Source: Brachycybe producta (Eukaryota; Arthropoda; Diplopoda; Playtdesmida; Andrognathidae). From it: DNA of 64,000 nt. A program made the position numbers and the translations under genes. The DNA lies in contig JAUPFP010000051.1 of assembly GCA_036925085.1 (NCBI GenBank), positions 372,001 through 436,000 of the forward strand, given 5' to 3'. Below, piece after piece: positions 33,804 through 44,005 of the stretch. The notes under the pieces were generated by a model, which saw nothing but the letters and a program-made list of their open reading frames with translations, was not told the DNA's origin and ran no database searches. Numbering within the stretch: position 1 is the first letter of the stretch; each line of letters opens with the position of its first letter.

Positions 33804-33910
33804 AATACGTTGAATGGCTTTTTCAATGTCTCTTAAAGTATGTTGAACGGGCGTTTTATTTTCTTGTCTTTCTCAATAATGACCTTCCCAAGATTCAGCA
33901 GAGATGAGGA

Positions 33911-34219
33911 TCATTTTCTTGGCCATGATGTTATTAAACCCGTTAACATCGACAATACGGGAGAAATTAACAGCGGAAGCCAACCCCCTTTTTGTTTGAC
34001 GAGAAAGTTTTTCTTAGACTTTGGAGATGCTTTCGTATTCACTAATTTATTCAGTATATGCCTATAGGGCCGTAACTTTCTTTTTTCACGTTCACTCAGT
34101 ACAATGTTAGAGTTCCCAATATTATGTGCACAATCACACAAACACTGAATAAAATCCAAGTTGGAGTTCTTTAGAAGTTCTTTTTGAAGTTGTGGATTAC
34201 TTTCCGCAGCTACATGCAA
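33911..34219 (-). CDS. Small basic Polinton protein with hydrophobic C-terminus
   Basis: A 102-residue frame. A helical CLCDCAHNIGNSNIVLSERE region is followed by KRKLRPYRHILNKL and a basic KSKKNFLVKQKGG. A hydrophobic LPLLISPVLSMLTGLI tail follows. This layout is common beside Polinton capsid and ATPase genes. I infer a membrane- or DNA-associated virion component. The start at the ATG ending at 34219 is the first in frame. Confidence 0.55.
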   Translation of the reverse strand: MHVAAESNPQLQKELLKNSNLDFIQCLCDCAHNIGNSNIVLSEREKRKLRPYRHILNKLVNTKASPKSKKNFLVKQKGGWLPLLISPVLSMLTGLITSWPRK

Positions 34220-34263
34220 TCTGTGTTATGATCGAGACGTGAAGAAATTTGTTTGACTTACTT

Positions 34264-34875
34264 TCATCGTTGTTTAGGTAAAAATACAACGGTATACACT
34301 CCTGAAAATATATTCGTTTTGAGCCGATAGTTGTCATCTGCATTCTGCGTGAGATCAATCATCAAGTAACTATACGGATCACGAGTACTCTGGTTAAAGG
34401 CATCAATCATGACCTTGGCGTTACCAGGATACATCTGATGAGACAAATGAGCAATTTCAGATTTGTCACGAGGGTTTTTAAAAAGAACCAGATAAGAAGC
34501 ATTCAAAGAAATGGTGCGCTGATACGGGTCCTTGTCAAAAATATTTTGAGTAATAAATATAGCAGTTATATTTTGATGATGCGAATCACACGTAAAGAGC
34601 TGAGAAACACCAATATCCACATCTTGAAACAGATCGTCGAGTACAATAAACTGGTTTCTATCGCATCTAAACGTCTTCATGTCGGGCATTCCTTTTAGAA
34701 ATGTTGCTCGAGTCCCATAAAGTGAATACCAGTCTTGATATTGAGAATAGTGCCATGTTACTCTCTCTGGTGGGGGCTTAATCATTACCATGGAATGATC
34801 CAAAATTTTCTTAACGAAGGTTGTTTTCCCGCAACTGCTGGGACCGGCAATAATCATCCTAAACGGTGTCTTCAA
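34264..34875 (-). CDS. Polinton DNA-packaging ATPase (FtsK/HerA, A32-like)
   Basis: The 203-residue frame is intact and starts at the ATG ending at 34875. Walker A is GPSSCGKTTF at residues 10-19. Walker B is FIVLDDLF near residue 76. A conserved sensor-like ITQNIFDKD follows near residue 107, then a LFKNPRDKSEI segment. The protein would pump the element DNA into capsids. It overlaps the next upstream small membrane protein by 17 bases. Its intact state contrasts with the broken capsid, protease and integrase genes. Confidence 0.9.
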   Translation of the reverse strand: MKTPFRMIIAGPSSCGKTTFVKKILDHSMVMIKPPPERVTWHYSQYQDWYSLYGTRATFLKGMPDMKTFRCDRNQFIVLDDLFQDVDIGVSQLFTCDSHHQNITAIFITQNIFDKDPYQRTISLNASYLVLFKNPRDKSEIAHLSHQMYPGNAKVMIDAFNQSTRDPYSYLMIDLTQNADDNYRLKTNIFSGVYTVVFLPKQR

Positions 34876-35098
34876 TGGAATGAATGAACACTTTTTCCAT
34901 GATCGCTACGAAATCTTGCGGTAGTTGTATATTGGCAGGTGCTTCTGTTTTAGTGGAAATAGCGATGTTTGTTGTTTCGAGGATAAGCATAAGAGCCCCT
35001 ATGCAGCTCATAACGATGTATTTTATACTTGGTTTCCTTTTTTGCGGCATCACCGTTTCCTCTATCGTTAAGCGCGATATTTCATCTTGCTCTACCAT
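34859..35098 (-). CDS. Small single-span membrane protein
   Basis: 79 residues. A charged N-terminus with basic KKRKPS-like stretch is followed by one membrane span (YIVMSCIGALMLILETTNIA) and an acidic tail. It overlaps the ATPase start. No family recognised. The Polinton position suggests a virion or membrane role. Confidence 0.45.
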   Translation of the reverse strand: MVEQDEISRLTIEETVMPQKRKPSIKYIVMSCIGALMLILETTNIAISTKTEAPANIQLPQDFVAIMEKVFIHSIEDTV

Positions 35099-35178
35099 TT
35101 TAGCTTCAAGAATGTAACGAGAATGAGTACATAACGTGATATTTATTCAGTATTAGGACAAGCTTTGAAAATTTCACA

Positions 35179-35511
35179 TCACCACTCATATTCTAACCAA
35201 TGGTCGATCAGATACAAAATTACTTGAATGATGACGCTTCTAATCGGTTTGACATATTCGATCCAGCAGTTTAACACAAATAAGACATTCACAATCTCAA
35301 ATAAATCATTTATTTTTTTCCGTTCGTATTCTTCGGGATACATCGTACAGAAATGAGATGGAACTTGACTTCCATCAAACACTTTTAGGAGTTCGTCTTG
35401 ATGAACACAGTCAGCACACGCCTTATTCCAACCTTGTAATTTTATCATGGTTTTTATCGCATCACGAGCTTGCGCGCGAATACCAGTAAAATCCGTTGGC
35501 GTATACAACAT
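35179..35511 (-). CDS. Unknown Polinton ORF
   Basis: 110 residues with a possible Cys pair (CADC) and a second Cys near residue 53 (HFCTMY). The C-terminus is hydrophobic (VIIQVILYLIDHWLEYEW). I do not recognise it. It lies between the membrane-protein gene and the frame at 35541 on the same strand, so it is probably part of the element. Confidence 0.4.
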   Translation of the reverse strand: MLYTPTDFTGIRAQARDAIKTMIKLQGWNKACADCVHQDELLKVFDGSQVPSHFCTMYPEEYERKKINDLFEIVNVLFVLNCWIEYVKPIRSVIIQVILYLIDHWLEYEW

Positions 35512-35540
35512 CCTGAGTAAAATAAATTGTACATATTAGC

Positions 35541-36061
35541 TTATTTCTGTTTTTGTACCCATAATCCAAAAATATAAGCCTCATTTTTTGCACAATGTGC
35601 TATTCCATTTCTCCGTTTTTTATGACTACACGTAAAGTCAACTTCTTGAGGACCAATGATTGTCAGTAAAGTCTCATATTTCGTACAAAGGCCTAGTTTC
35701 TCGAGGTTTATGCTAGGAATATTTAATTTCATTAATACATTTCTTTCCAGTGCCATATGCCATAAGGCATTTGAATTTTTTTCAGAGGCACGCATATACA
35801 AGCTATGTAAAACATTTACTAATGTTGAAAATGCGACATCAATATCATTTCTATAAGAAAGACCATGAATATGTGCTGTCACGAATCGCATTGTTCTGAC
35901 ATCTTTGTCAGTAAACACCCTATTTTTAGGAAGATGAATAAACATTATTCGGGTGTGGATCACCGATAGTATAGTATCCTAATTCTTTAATGTAAAAATC
36001 ACTTCCAATTTGAAATCCATCACAATCAATAACGGCGGATATATTGTCGAAAATAGACATT
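35541..36061 (-). pseudogene. Unknown Polinton protein with IDCDGF motif, frameshifted
   Basis: The frame starting at the ATG ending near 36061 reads SIFDNISAVIDCDGFQIGSD and FYIKELGYYTIG. It then shifts near 35960 into the frame ending at 35541 (FIHLPKNRVFTDKDVRTMRF, HIHGLSYRNDI). A similar acidic-Gly-Phe opening followed by a K-E-L/V-G strand occurs in uncharacterised invertebrate proteins resembling DEDD exonucleases. I cannot confirm the fold. It is the last gene that I can assign to the Polinton on this side. Confidence 0.45.
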
Positions 36062-36690
36062 CTGGAAATAAATTTTTCATTCATAACACAGAATCAAACT
36101 GAAAAAAATAAAAACATACCTAAGGTTGTGAGATCTGAGGCTTCGACTAATGAGTATATTTTGCCATAGCGTATACTTTTTTCTGAGTACTTATACCCCC
36201 TTCCCCTCCCAGAGTATTCCATTATTGTTTCTTAGGGGTGCAAGTAAATCTTGGCCTTGACAAAACAAGAATAGACATGTTGAGACATGCTTAGTGTTGT
36301 TAAAACCTGTCTTCCTGTATTCCGAAGGGTGTATCTATAAATTATGGGGTTATGAAAACATGAATAGACATGTTGAAACATGTTTAGTCTTGTTAAAACC
36401 TGTCTTGATGTATTGTTCTCGAGGAGTATACCTATAAATCATAGGATAGTGAAAACATGATCATAAATCATTGGCTTGACCAGGGTTATTGAAGCCCGTC
36501 AAAGAAATAAATAATTTAGGCCAAAAAGTTGAGCAGTCAACAACAATGACCACATCTATTTATTAATCATGTAATTCATTTCTAGACACTGCACTTATTC
36601 CATCATCCCAGGCATCAACTAGTTCTAATATATGAACACATAGTAACAGAACATGTTGTGTAGTTAACATCCATCCGATTATTTATCTAG
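36062..36690. repeat. Polinton flank with about 95-bp tandem repeat
   Basis: Two and a bit copies of a unit of about 93-98 bp: 36262-36354, 36355-36453 and a stub. Shared words are AATAGACATGTTGARACATG, TTGTTAAAACCTGTCTT and CTATAAATYAT. No gene is visible. It may be the subterminal region of the Polinton. Confidence 0.5.
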
Positions 36691-36759
36691 ATGACTCTAG
36701 TAAGTAATTATAATGCCTATTAAATCTGAGAAATGGCTAATAATCAAATGTATTTTTAG

Positions 36760-37038
36760 ATGACTCTGATGTTTTTGAATTCCCTGTTCGTGTAAGCAGA
36801 AAACAAGGACTTCTGAAAAAATTACATCCTTATCCAGATGAATAAACTGTATCTATAAAATATTGTGTCATTTGTCTAGAGAAAGGTGTGCATATTGTAT
36901 TTGATCCATGTAAGCATCAGGCTGCATGTAAAACATGTACAATAACATTATCGGAAATGGAAAAATTTTCATGTCCAGTGTGTAGGGAACCGATATCAGA
37001 TATAATAGATGTTTATCAACCATTAACAAGTTTATAGT
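36760..37038 (+). pseudogene. C-terminal RING-finger protein (exon or decayed ORF)
   Basis: From about 36864 the frame reads CVICLEKGVHIVFDPCKH, then ACKTC and FSCPVCREP, ending at TAG near 37036. This is a C3HC4 RING with the spacing and C-terminal position seen in IAP- and Neuralized-type ubiquitin ligases. The same frame upstream (DDSDVFEFPVRVSRKQG) carries one TAA near 36842. A GTAAGT at 36700 and TTTTTAG at 36753-36759 could bound a short intron. It lies just past the last Polinton gene, so it may be element cargo or host-derived. Confidence 0.65.
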
Positions 37039-37057
37039 CAATCCAATAAAAATGCCT

Positions 37058-37086
37058 CGAACACTTCTGCAGCAGTCATCAGCCGC
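37058..37086. repeat. Copy of fold-back unit (see 40171-40300)
   Basis: GAACACTTCTGCAGCAGTCATCAGCC matches 40226-40251 with one difference. It sits against the 3' end of the LINE while the partner sits at the 5' end. Confidence 0.5.
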
Positions 37087-37293
37087 CCCAGGAATATTTG
37101 AATTTGAATTTGAATTTGAAAAATTACTCTGCAAGCAGCCATAAAGGCCTATGGCAGAGGGACAAGAGTCCAAGTGCAGCATAGAAAATGCATTGTCAAA
37201 ACCAGAAAATATAAAACCCTAATGATATAAACCCAACAACAATTTCAATATTTTTAATGCTGCAAATATAAGCATTGTCAAAACAAAACAAAA

Positions 37294-38960
37294 TTATGAC
37301 TCCCATAAAATACGTTTTTCCTGCACAAAATCCCCAGCAAGCGAGTTCCATTGTCGAATCGCCCTCGGGACAAATGACCAGTAATAAGAATCTGTTCGTG
37401 CAAAAATCTCTCCAACTTTGTTAGAGTGGTCACCCCTACCCAAATATAATGCCCTGCAAAGTTTACTTGAAGTAGGTTTAGGGCAAGAGCCTTCTAGCAT
37501 TCGATTAAAGATATTACGATTAAAATCTGAACGTCTTGCAAGTAAACTATCCCAACCAAGCTCTGAAAGCATTTTAGTTACACTGTCGGCATATCCATAT
37601 TTACCACAAACAAACCTAGCAGCCCTGCATTGGACCATTTCTATAGAGTGAGCTAAGTCCTCAGTGTGGGGATTCCACACGGAGCTGCAGTATTCTAGAT
37701 AGGGACGTACTAATGATTGATATGCTATACATTTTACCTCCCTGGGACACCTTCTTAGAACGCGTTGACTAAACCTAAGCATCTGCATAGACTTGGAAAT
37801 AATCTGTTCGACATGCAGCTTCCAAGAAAGTTTAGCTGTAATCGTTACCCCCAAATATTTATAAGAATTTACGTTATTAAGTGGAATGGCTCCTATTCTA
37901 TATGGAAATATTATTGGATTCTTTCCCCTAGCTACCCTCATTACACAACATTTTCCCTTATTAAGTTGAAGTTGCCATTTAGAACACCATGCCTCTATTG
38001 CTTTCAAGTCACTATCAATAATATGGCAATCATTGTCAGAGGTAACCTCACGATAAATTATTGTATCATCTGCAAATAGCCGGCAATTGCTGCTAACTTG
38101 ACTGCTGAGGTCATTGATATACAAAAGAAACAGAAGTGGACCCAACACACTACCCTGAGGAACCCCTGATGTAACCCCTATCCAGTCAGATTCAGACCCA
38201 CCTGCAACAACCCTTTGTTTCCTATCACTCAAAAAAGAATGCACCCATTTATACACCTGTTCACCCAATCCATAACCACTAATTTTTGTCATTAGTTTTG
38301 AGTGAGAAACTGTGTCAAATGCCTTGCAGAGATCAAGAAAAACCAAATCTATCTGACTGCCTTTGTCTAAAATTTTCTGAAGGTCATCAACTAAAAGAAT
38401 AAGCTGGGTTTACATGAACGCCCCCTAAGAAACCCATGCTGGTTATCACACAAAAGATTGTTTTCCATAAGAAAATTCATTGAGGAGGAATATATAATAT
38501 GTTCAAGGACCTTGCAAACTATCGAGGTTAAAGACACGGGTCTGTAATTAGTTACCTGAGACTTGTCTCCTGATTTAAAAATTGGACTAACATTAGCTAA
38601 TTTCCACATATCTGGTACAATACCTACATCTAAACTCTGTTGAAAAATTAACTGAACGTATGGACCCAACTCTTGTGCAAGATTTTTTAAAATGATAGCA
38701 TACATCCCATCTGGACCACAGGTTTTATTTGAGTCTAATTTTAGAAGTTGCTTGACTATCCCATCTGCAGTTATTACAATTTGATCCATAAAAACAGATG
38801 TTGAAGGAAAACCCTCATGTGGTATGCCATCATCAATTGTGAAGACCTTCTTGTATTGTTCATTTAATAAGGTAGCTTTCCCTACTGGATCTGAAACAAG
38901 CTTCCCATTTGTGTCAACCAGAGAAGGAATAGATTCTCTACTTCGCCTAGAGTTCTTCAT
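37294..38960 (-). pseudogene. LINE reverse transcriptase domain, frameshifted
   Basis: Frame 38960-38391 holds the fingers (NKTCGPDGMYAIILKN, ANVSPIFKSGDKSQVTNYRP, NQHGFLRGRSC). Frame 38346-37294 holds the palm (FLDLCKAFDTVSHSKL, SGVPQGSVLGPLLF, LFADDTIIYREV) and the C-terminal Cys-poor domain. One base lost in a run near 38410 causes the shift; copy 1 has the longer run there. Confidence 0.88.
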
Positions 38961-40137
38961 GTAACGCCAAAATAATTTTGGGTCCGTTTTTTAACCATTC
39001 TCCAAGCGTTTCTGTTTTAAAATTATCGTGAGCTAACAAGATTTCCCGTTTCGCTGCTGTGCGTGCAATACGGAATTCATTGCAATTCACTAATTTTGGG
39101 TGATTTCTAGCCCTATTCCTCCATAAGCGTTGCTTACGAAGAGCCCTTTTAACTTTGCTAGTGTACCATACTGGTGTGGCACAGTCTCTAACTACCTTGG
39201 TTGGAATAAAGGAGGAAGACCCATTTAAAATTAAACTATGAAATCGTGACCAATTCAAATTCACATTTTGAGGATGAAAACATTCTTTAAATTTATGAAA
39301 ATTATCTATCAAATGTGACTTAAAACCATCCCAATTACATTTGTTAAAAAGAAACACTACTCTTTTAACCTCAGAAATTTTTTCCACAAATGCATTAACA
39401 TCACATAAGACAATCTGATGATCACTAATTCCCCCTGATACCCTAACATTGGATAATAACTCCGGACTATTAGTCAGTACTACATCAAGAATTTTGTCAT
39501 TTCTGGTTGGTTTAGTTACAACCTGTTCCATAGAATAAGTATTCATACTATCTAAAAATGAAACTGCTAATGGCTTGTCACTGCCACTGATCACCGTATG
39601 CATTTCCCAGTTGATGTTTGGAAAATTTACATCACCTCCTAAAATAATGATTGGGCTATGGTATTTACGATGAAGAGTGTCCAAAGAAGTTCTTACGCTA
39701 GTGACATCTGCTATGGAGGATCCCGGTGGCCGATAGAAAGAATATAAAAACACCTTTTTACCATTCTTTAGCCTTAAACTACAACATACTATTTCACAGT
39801 CTGTTTCAAAACTTGTTTCCCTGCAACTATGAAATATTTGTGAAATAGCTATGAAAACCCCACCTCCAGAACGACCAACCCTGTCTCTACGGTACACTGT
39901 GAAACCATCTGGAAATATTTCCCCATTATTAACAGTATCATCAAGCCATGACTCTGTACCAAGAATTATATTGCAACCAGTCTCCTCAACTGCCGCAATG
40001 AACTCAGGAACTTTGTTTCGTAGACTCCTACAGTTAACTACCATAACCTTTACATGTGAAGGTATAGCTGAAGTGTGTTTTCCTAAATGATTTCCTTCCT
40101 GGACCTGAAACAAAGGAACTATTGCTCCCAGCAACAA
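38947..40137 (-). CDS. LINE APE-type endonuclease domain
   Basis: 396-codon frame. Motifs of the exonuclease/endonuclease/phosphatase fold: VVNCRSLRNK, GTESWLDD, YRRDRVGRSGGGV, ILGGDVNFPNINWE and the C-terminal SDHQIV. This enzyme nicks target DNA to prime reverse transcription. It ends out of register with the reverse transcriptase near 38950-38985, probably through a one-base change in a T run. I do not see a separate ORF1 in the 90 bases upstream. Confidence 0.85.
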   Translation of the reverse strand: MLLGAIVPLFQVQEGNHLGKHTSAIPSHVKVMVVNCRSLRNKVPEFIAAVEETGCNIILGTESWLDDTVNNGEIFPDGFTVYRRDRVGRSGGGVFIAISQIFHSCRETSFETDCEIVCCSLRLKNGKKVFLYSFYRPPGSSIADVTSVRTSLDTLHRKYHSPIIILGGDVNFPNINWEMHTVISGSDKPLAVSFLDSMNTYSMEQVVTKPTRNDKILDVVLTNSPELLSNVRVSGGISDHQIVLCDVNAFVEKISEVKRVVFLFNKCNWDGFKSHLIDNFHKFKECFHPQNVNLNWSRFHSLILNGSSSFIPTKVVRDCATPVWYTSKVKRALRKQRLWRNRARNHPKLVNCNEFRIARTAAKREILLAHDNFKTETLGEWLKNGPKIILALHEEL

Positions 40138-40164
40138 GCTGGCTTGCTATCCTTACCAGGCTTG

Positions 40165-40300
40165 CTATCCCTGGGCCGACTGATGGCTGAAATGCAGAAG
40201 TGTCCATTGTAATTTTAAAAATACTGAACACTTCTGCAACAGTCATCAGCCGCTATCCCTGGGTTGGCTGATGACTGAAATGCAGAAGTGTCAATAGTAA
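40165..40300. repeat. Fold-back / direct repeat cluster at LINE 5' edge
   Basis: Two direct copies (40167-40212 and 40254-40297) start GCTATCCCTGGG and end GCAGAAGTGTC. An inverted copy of their core (GAACACTTCTGCA...CAGTCATCAGC) lies between them at 40226-40251. The arms can pair into alternative hairpins. A further copy is at 37058. Confidence 0.6.
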
Positions 40301-40404
40301 TTATAGAAAATGAGCAATTGTGTGAACAATTTAGCAAGTTTGATCATTGTATACCTATGTTATAATAAGCCACTTTAACATGTATCTATTGTACCATATT
40401 TTTA

Positions 40405-40887
40405 TTACATTCGCAATAATAAATATAACAAAATAGTAATCATCAGTAATTGTGAAATAGTATGCATCAAGTCACTTGTAGTTAAATGAGTAGTTATATA
40501 GATATCACACATAGCACTCAATGATCCATTGGATTGAAGCCATGATGCTGATGAGTTGAATACATATTCGCCAATATGTGCTGCTGATGCTTCATCAAAT
40601 CCTGATTTTGCCAGTTGAATAATGAGTGCGTAGGCTACAATAATTTTACCAAATGAAGCTGAACCTTGATAAACTTCGTCCAACAAGAAAGTTAAATGAC
40701 GATCCAAATCTGAGACAGTTTTTAAACTAGTTGCTATAGATTCAAATGCTTGAATATCCTTATTTCGTGCATGTTCAGCGAGTTTGTAAATCTTTTGTGA
40801 AAAGTTCAAATTCACACATTTACCCGATTGCTTGGCAATACGAGATACATCAGTGGCAATTTCAGTAAAACATTCTATGCTGAGCAT
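40405..40887 (-). CDS. Bcl-2-like protein with C-terminal membrane anchor
   Basis: Intact 160-residue frame from the ATG ending at 40887. Residues 70-94 (EVYQGSASFGKIIVAYALII) look like BH1, where the family core is x-W/F-G-R/K followed by a hydrophobic helix. Residues 115-130 (SWLQSNGSLSAMCDIY) look like BH2 (W-x-x-x-N-G-G-W). Residues 146-159 form a hydrophobic tail ending in Arg, as in mitochondrial tail-anchored members. Order and spacing agree with Bcl-2 folds. I do not see a clear BH3. The ORF is intact in a region where all else is broken. It is AT-rich, intronless and lies 4.3 kb from the last Polinton gene, so it could be element-derived or a host retrocopy. Confidence 0.6.
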   Translation of the reverse strand: MLSIECFTEIATDVSRIAKQSGKCVNLNFSQKIYKLAEHARNKDIQAFESIATSLKTVSDLDRHLTFLLDEVYQGSASFGKIIVAYALIIQLAKSGFDEASAAHIGEYVFNSSASWLQSNGSLSAMCDIYITTHLTTSDLMHTISQLLMITILLYLLLRM

Positions 40888-43500
40888 TAATAGTGCCTCA
40901 TTTGTAGATCATAACTGCAAAGAATAAACAAAACTACTAGTCTATATAGAAATGTTTTATAAAATGGTTGTCCCACTTCTCTATCATTTTCTGGCTATGA
41001 GTAGTGACCTATATAGAGTAGCTGAATTGGGTGTGTCTATGTTAGTCTATGGGAAAGTGAAGCAGAAATGACTTTCCCTATACTACTTGTATATATGTCA
41101 ATATATCATGTCATGCATATTTGAAGACAATGTGCACATAAGTTGGAGTTTTACTTACATGTATATTTAAAAAAAAGTCAGCTATTTTAGCAATATGGCT
41201 AAGAAAATGACAGATAGCCTGTACCCAGATTAGATAAATTAAGTTGAAATATTAACCAATCAACTTGCAGATAAAGGGACTTCAATGGAATAATGTTTTG
41301 TGCCTCTAAAATGCTAGCTAAACCAGCATAGGAAAGGTTACACACGTTCATTCAAATGTTACGTTTCCTTGATACAGCATTACTAAAATTGCTGTAACCC
41401 AGGAAACAATTGGCCAATCGTAACGTTTAAATAATAAAAATGTTCACAGTAAATGTGTCTTGAAGTTACATGTAATGTTAAAATCATGCATCTGTACGGC
41501 TTAAGATAATATAAAGCGAAATACACAATTTTTTAATGAAATTCTCCAAAAAAGTCATAATATCTAATAATGTGAACGTTTTATGTTAATTATGTATGAT
41601 ATCAAATATGTGCTGTGTACTGTTATACATATATAGAAACAATCTGCACATCAATTGGGCTTGTGGTTCCCAAGATATTAAGAACAAATGAAAATCAGCC
41701 ATTTTCCAAATTCCATGTCCAAAATGGCGTCATGCTAAAGTGCCTCCATATCTGAAATCAAGTCTTTTACATACTTCTTCATATCTGCCAAGTTTTGTGC
41801 TTTTATCAAAATGTGCACAATTCACCCCTTTTTTACATCAAGCAATATTTTGAGAGGGACAGAAATAAATTAAGATGAAGAAACTTTACAAAAAGAGGTG
41901 GAGTTAAAAAGAGAAAATTAAAAAATGAATGAAAAAGAGAAAAAGGGGAGTAAACTAAAAATGGCGGGAAAGTAGGAAAAAAGAGGGTGGAAGAAAAATA
42001 TGAATGAATACACCCACACACATAGTAGAAGGAGAGAAAATAGTAAACAGAGGCAAAATTGGAGAGGGAACACCAAGCAAGTAATAAAAAGTATAACATG
42101 AGGTGAGGGGGAAAAACCAAAAAGAAACCCAACATACACATTTTTATAGCTAAAGAGGGGAGTAATAAAAGTTAAAAAAAGAGGGTGAAAAGAGAAAAAC
42201 AAAACCCACCCACACACACTTTAGAAGGATGAGCCGAAATAAATAAACGAAAAGTCCATAGAACTGTTTAACGAAATGAATAATTAGTCAACAAATAGGG
42301 TGGGAAAAACACTATACTGAGACTGTGGATAAAATAAAAGGGTCTATTGACATGATAAAATCTAATTACCTGAGTAAACAAGAAAGGAGAAAAAAATAAA
42401 CGAAAAAATGATTGAAAATTAACTTTATAAAAAGAAAGAATATATGGTTTATATAAGGTCTTCACACGGGAAAAGGCCACCTGTTTTATAAAATGTGACA
42501 ACACAATAAAGAAGACACCGAATGGTAGAAAAAGTGTAACATTATACTTTTATCATACCCTCTCTTCTAACTTGAAAAAGAAGTAATAAAAATTTTGAAG
42601 AAAAAGTAAAGCACATATACCAGGTTCTCAACACAGATAAAGAAGGCCACTAACAAAACATAGAGAATATTAGAGACTATCGAAAATAAACTTCTGAATG
42701 GGTATACCAAAGTGTATAAAATATTGTTTGAAATCAAATATCGACAAATATAAGTGCCAAAGAATTGTATGATGTTAGTTCTCAACATTATAAGGGAAAA
42801 AGGGCCAAACTCATATTTGAATAGAACACAATTGAAAGGGCCAAGAGAAAATAAAAAAACGAATGGGAATGTACACTGTTTTAAGTTGTGAGTTGCCGAA
42901 AACTAAAACTTTCAATGAAAAGATAAAGGGTAACCATACTAATCCATACAAATTGACAGTTAGTGAAATAAAAATATGTAATGGTGATCATAAAAATTTA
43001 GAAGAGTTAAATTAGAAATGTACGACCAGATGCGTACTTGAAAGATGTCTGTAAAAAACAATCAATATAAATTAGACCGATTGGTTATTTTAATTATAAG
43101 AAAATTGGTCTTGACCAATCGGATTGTTTAAAATTCATTTTGAGAATAAACGGTATATGAAGAACATCAGGTTATCAACAGAGTCCGGCATTGGAGTTCA
43201 AAAGAAGACGACTTGTGCTTAAAAAATATATTAAGAGGGCAGAAGAACTTAGAAAAAAGTTAACGTTTTCACATTTGAGGTAGGAGAGAACAGAAGAACT
43301 TAGACACTTTTAGAGAGAAACAAGGACTTAGTGAAATTAAAATAATAAAAGAAGTACTTATTGGAATTTATAGCTATTAGAAGTGTGCACGTTGGAAATA
43401 TTGAGCATTGGACGTGTACAATTTTGAAAATTGGAATTTGGTTGATTGTTTCCAGAAAAGGAAAGGAAAAGAGAAAAGATATATGTTGTGTATGAAAATA
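40888..43500. other. AT-rich DNA without genes
   Basis: Purine-rich A/G stretches at 41870-42300 make long but low-complexity minus-strand frames (Phe/Leu/Ser only), which I reject as genes. Repeated GTATAA, TAAAATRTTG and GGCCAC words between 42470 and 42900 suggest old repeats. Confidence 0.5.
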
Positions 43501-44005
43501 TTATATATATATATATATTAAGCCCCGTCTTTCTGGACGTAACGCTGTACAAACAGGAATAAAAAACCTTGAAGCACGTCGGAATTTATAAAAATTTAAA
43601 TGAATAAATGAACCGCTTTTTTCTCAAGGTCAACTACTGTATATGTTGCACACTCCCCATCCAAGAACCCCATGATATTAAATTGGAGAGGGAAAAAGGT
43701 TGGAAAGTGTAGAGAGAGAGAGAAAGAAACGAGAAGGGTGAAAATGTGGGAAACTGAATTTGATATGAAAGGAGTAAAAAAAAAGGAAAAACCGATGCGC
43801 ATGCGCACACCAGAGAAAATCTCATTTTCTCTTTCAAATATAAAAAAGGGAAGGGGATAGAATTTCTTTTACTCCTCCTTTTTTTGAACGTCTTCAATTT
43901 CTAATTGGTTTGTTACTTGGTCTGATGTCATAAAAGGGCGGAGGAAAAGAAATTCTAATGCTGGGCACAATTGCCTGTGAATTTTGCTCCCTACCCCACT
44001 AGTGT
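43501..44005. repeat. MITE-like repeat, copy 2
   Basis: Shares GCGCATGCGCACACCAGAG, an A-rich GGAGTAAAAA block, CAAATATAAAAAA and CCTTTTATGAACGT-like or TTTTTTGAACGT words with 47140-47690. It also shares GTGAATTTTGCTCC ... CCCCACTAGTG (reversed) with 12964. The end CCCCACTAGTG is the inverse of the CTAGTGGGGTA edge of the other copies. No coding capacity. Confidence 0.6.

Larger units (their letters stand above)
16840..36061. mobile_element. Polinton/Maverick element, decayed, with two later insertions
   Basis: The set of genes is diagnostic: protein-primed family B DNA polymerase, adenovirus-type cysteine protease, double jelly-roll major capsid, minor capsid, packaging ATPase and retroviral-type integrase. 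PolB and dUTPase are on the plus strand; the other core genes lie on the minus strand from 21081 to 36061. A LINE (17091-18854) and an LTR element (21391-29557) sit inside it. I could not find the terminal inverted repeats; the left end is replaced by another repeat near 16840 and the right end is uncertain. Most genes carry frameshifts; the ATPase is open throughout. Confidence 0.9.
37087..40227 (-). mobile_element. LINE copy 2 (Jockey/CR1-type), nearly full coding length
   Basis: On the minus strand it holds an APE-type endonuclease followed by reverse transcriptase. It ends in a TTCAAA repeat tail at 37095-37120. Copy 1 at 17091 matches its 3' half. Single-base lesions near 38980 and 38410 break the protein into three frames. 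Similar 26-base words flank both ends; they could be a target duplication or remains of a pre-existing repeat. Confidence 0.88.

Noticed and set aside
41833-42217. Phe/Leu/Ser-only minus-strand frames that look membrane-like
   Set aside because: They are translations of A/G-rich low-complexity DNA.
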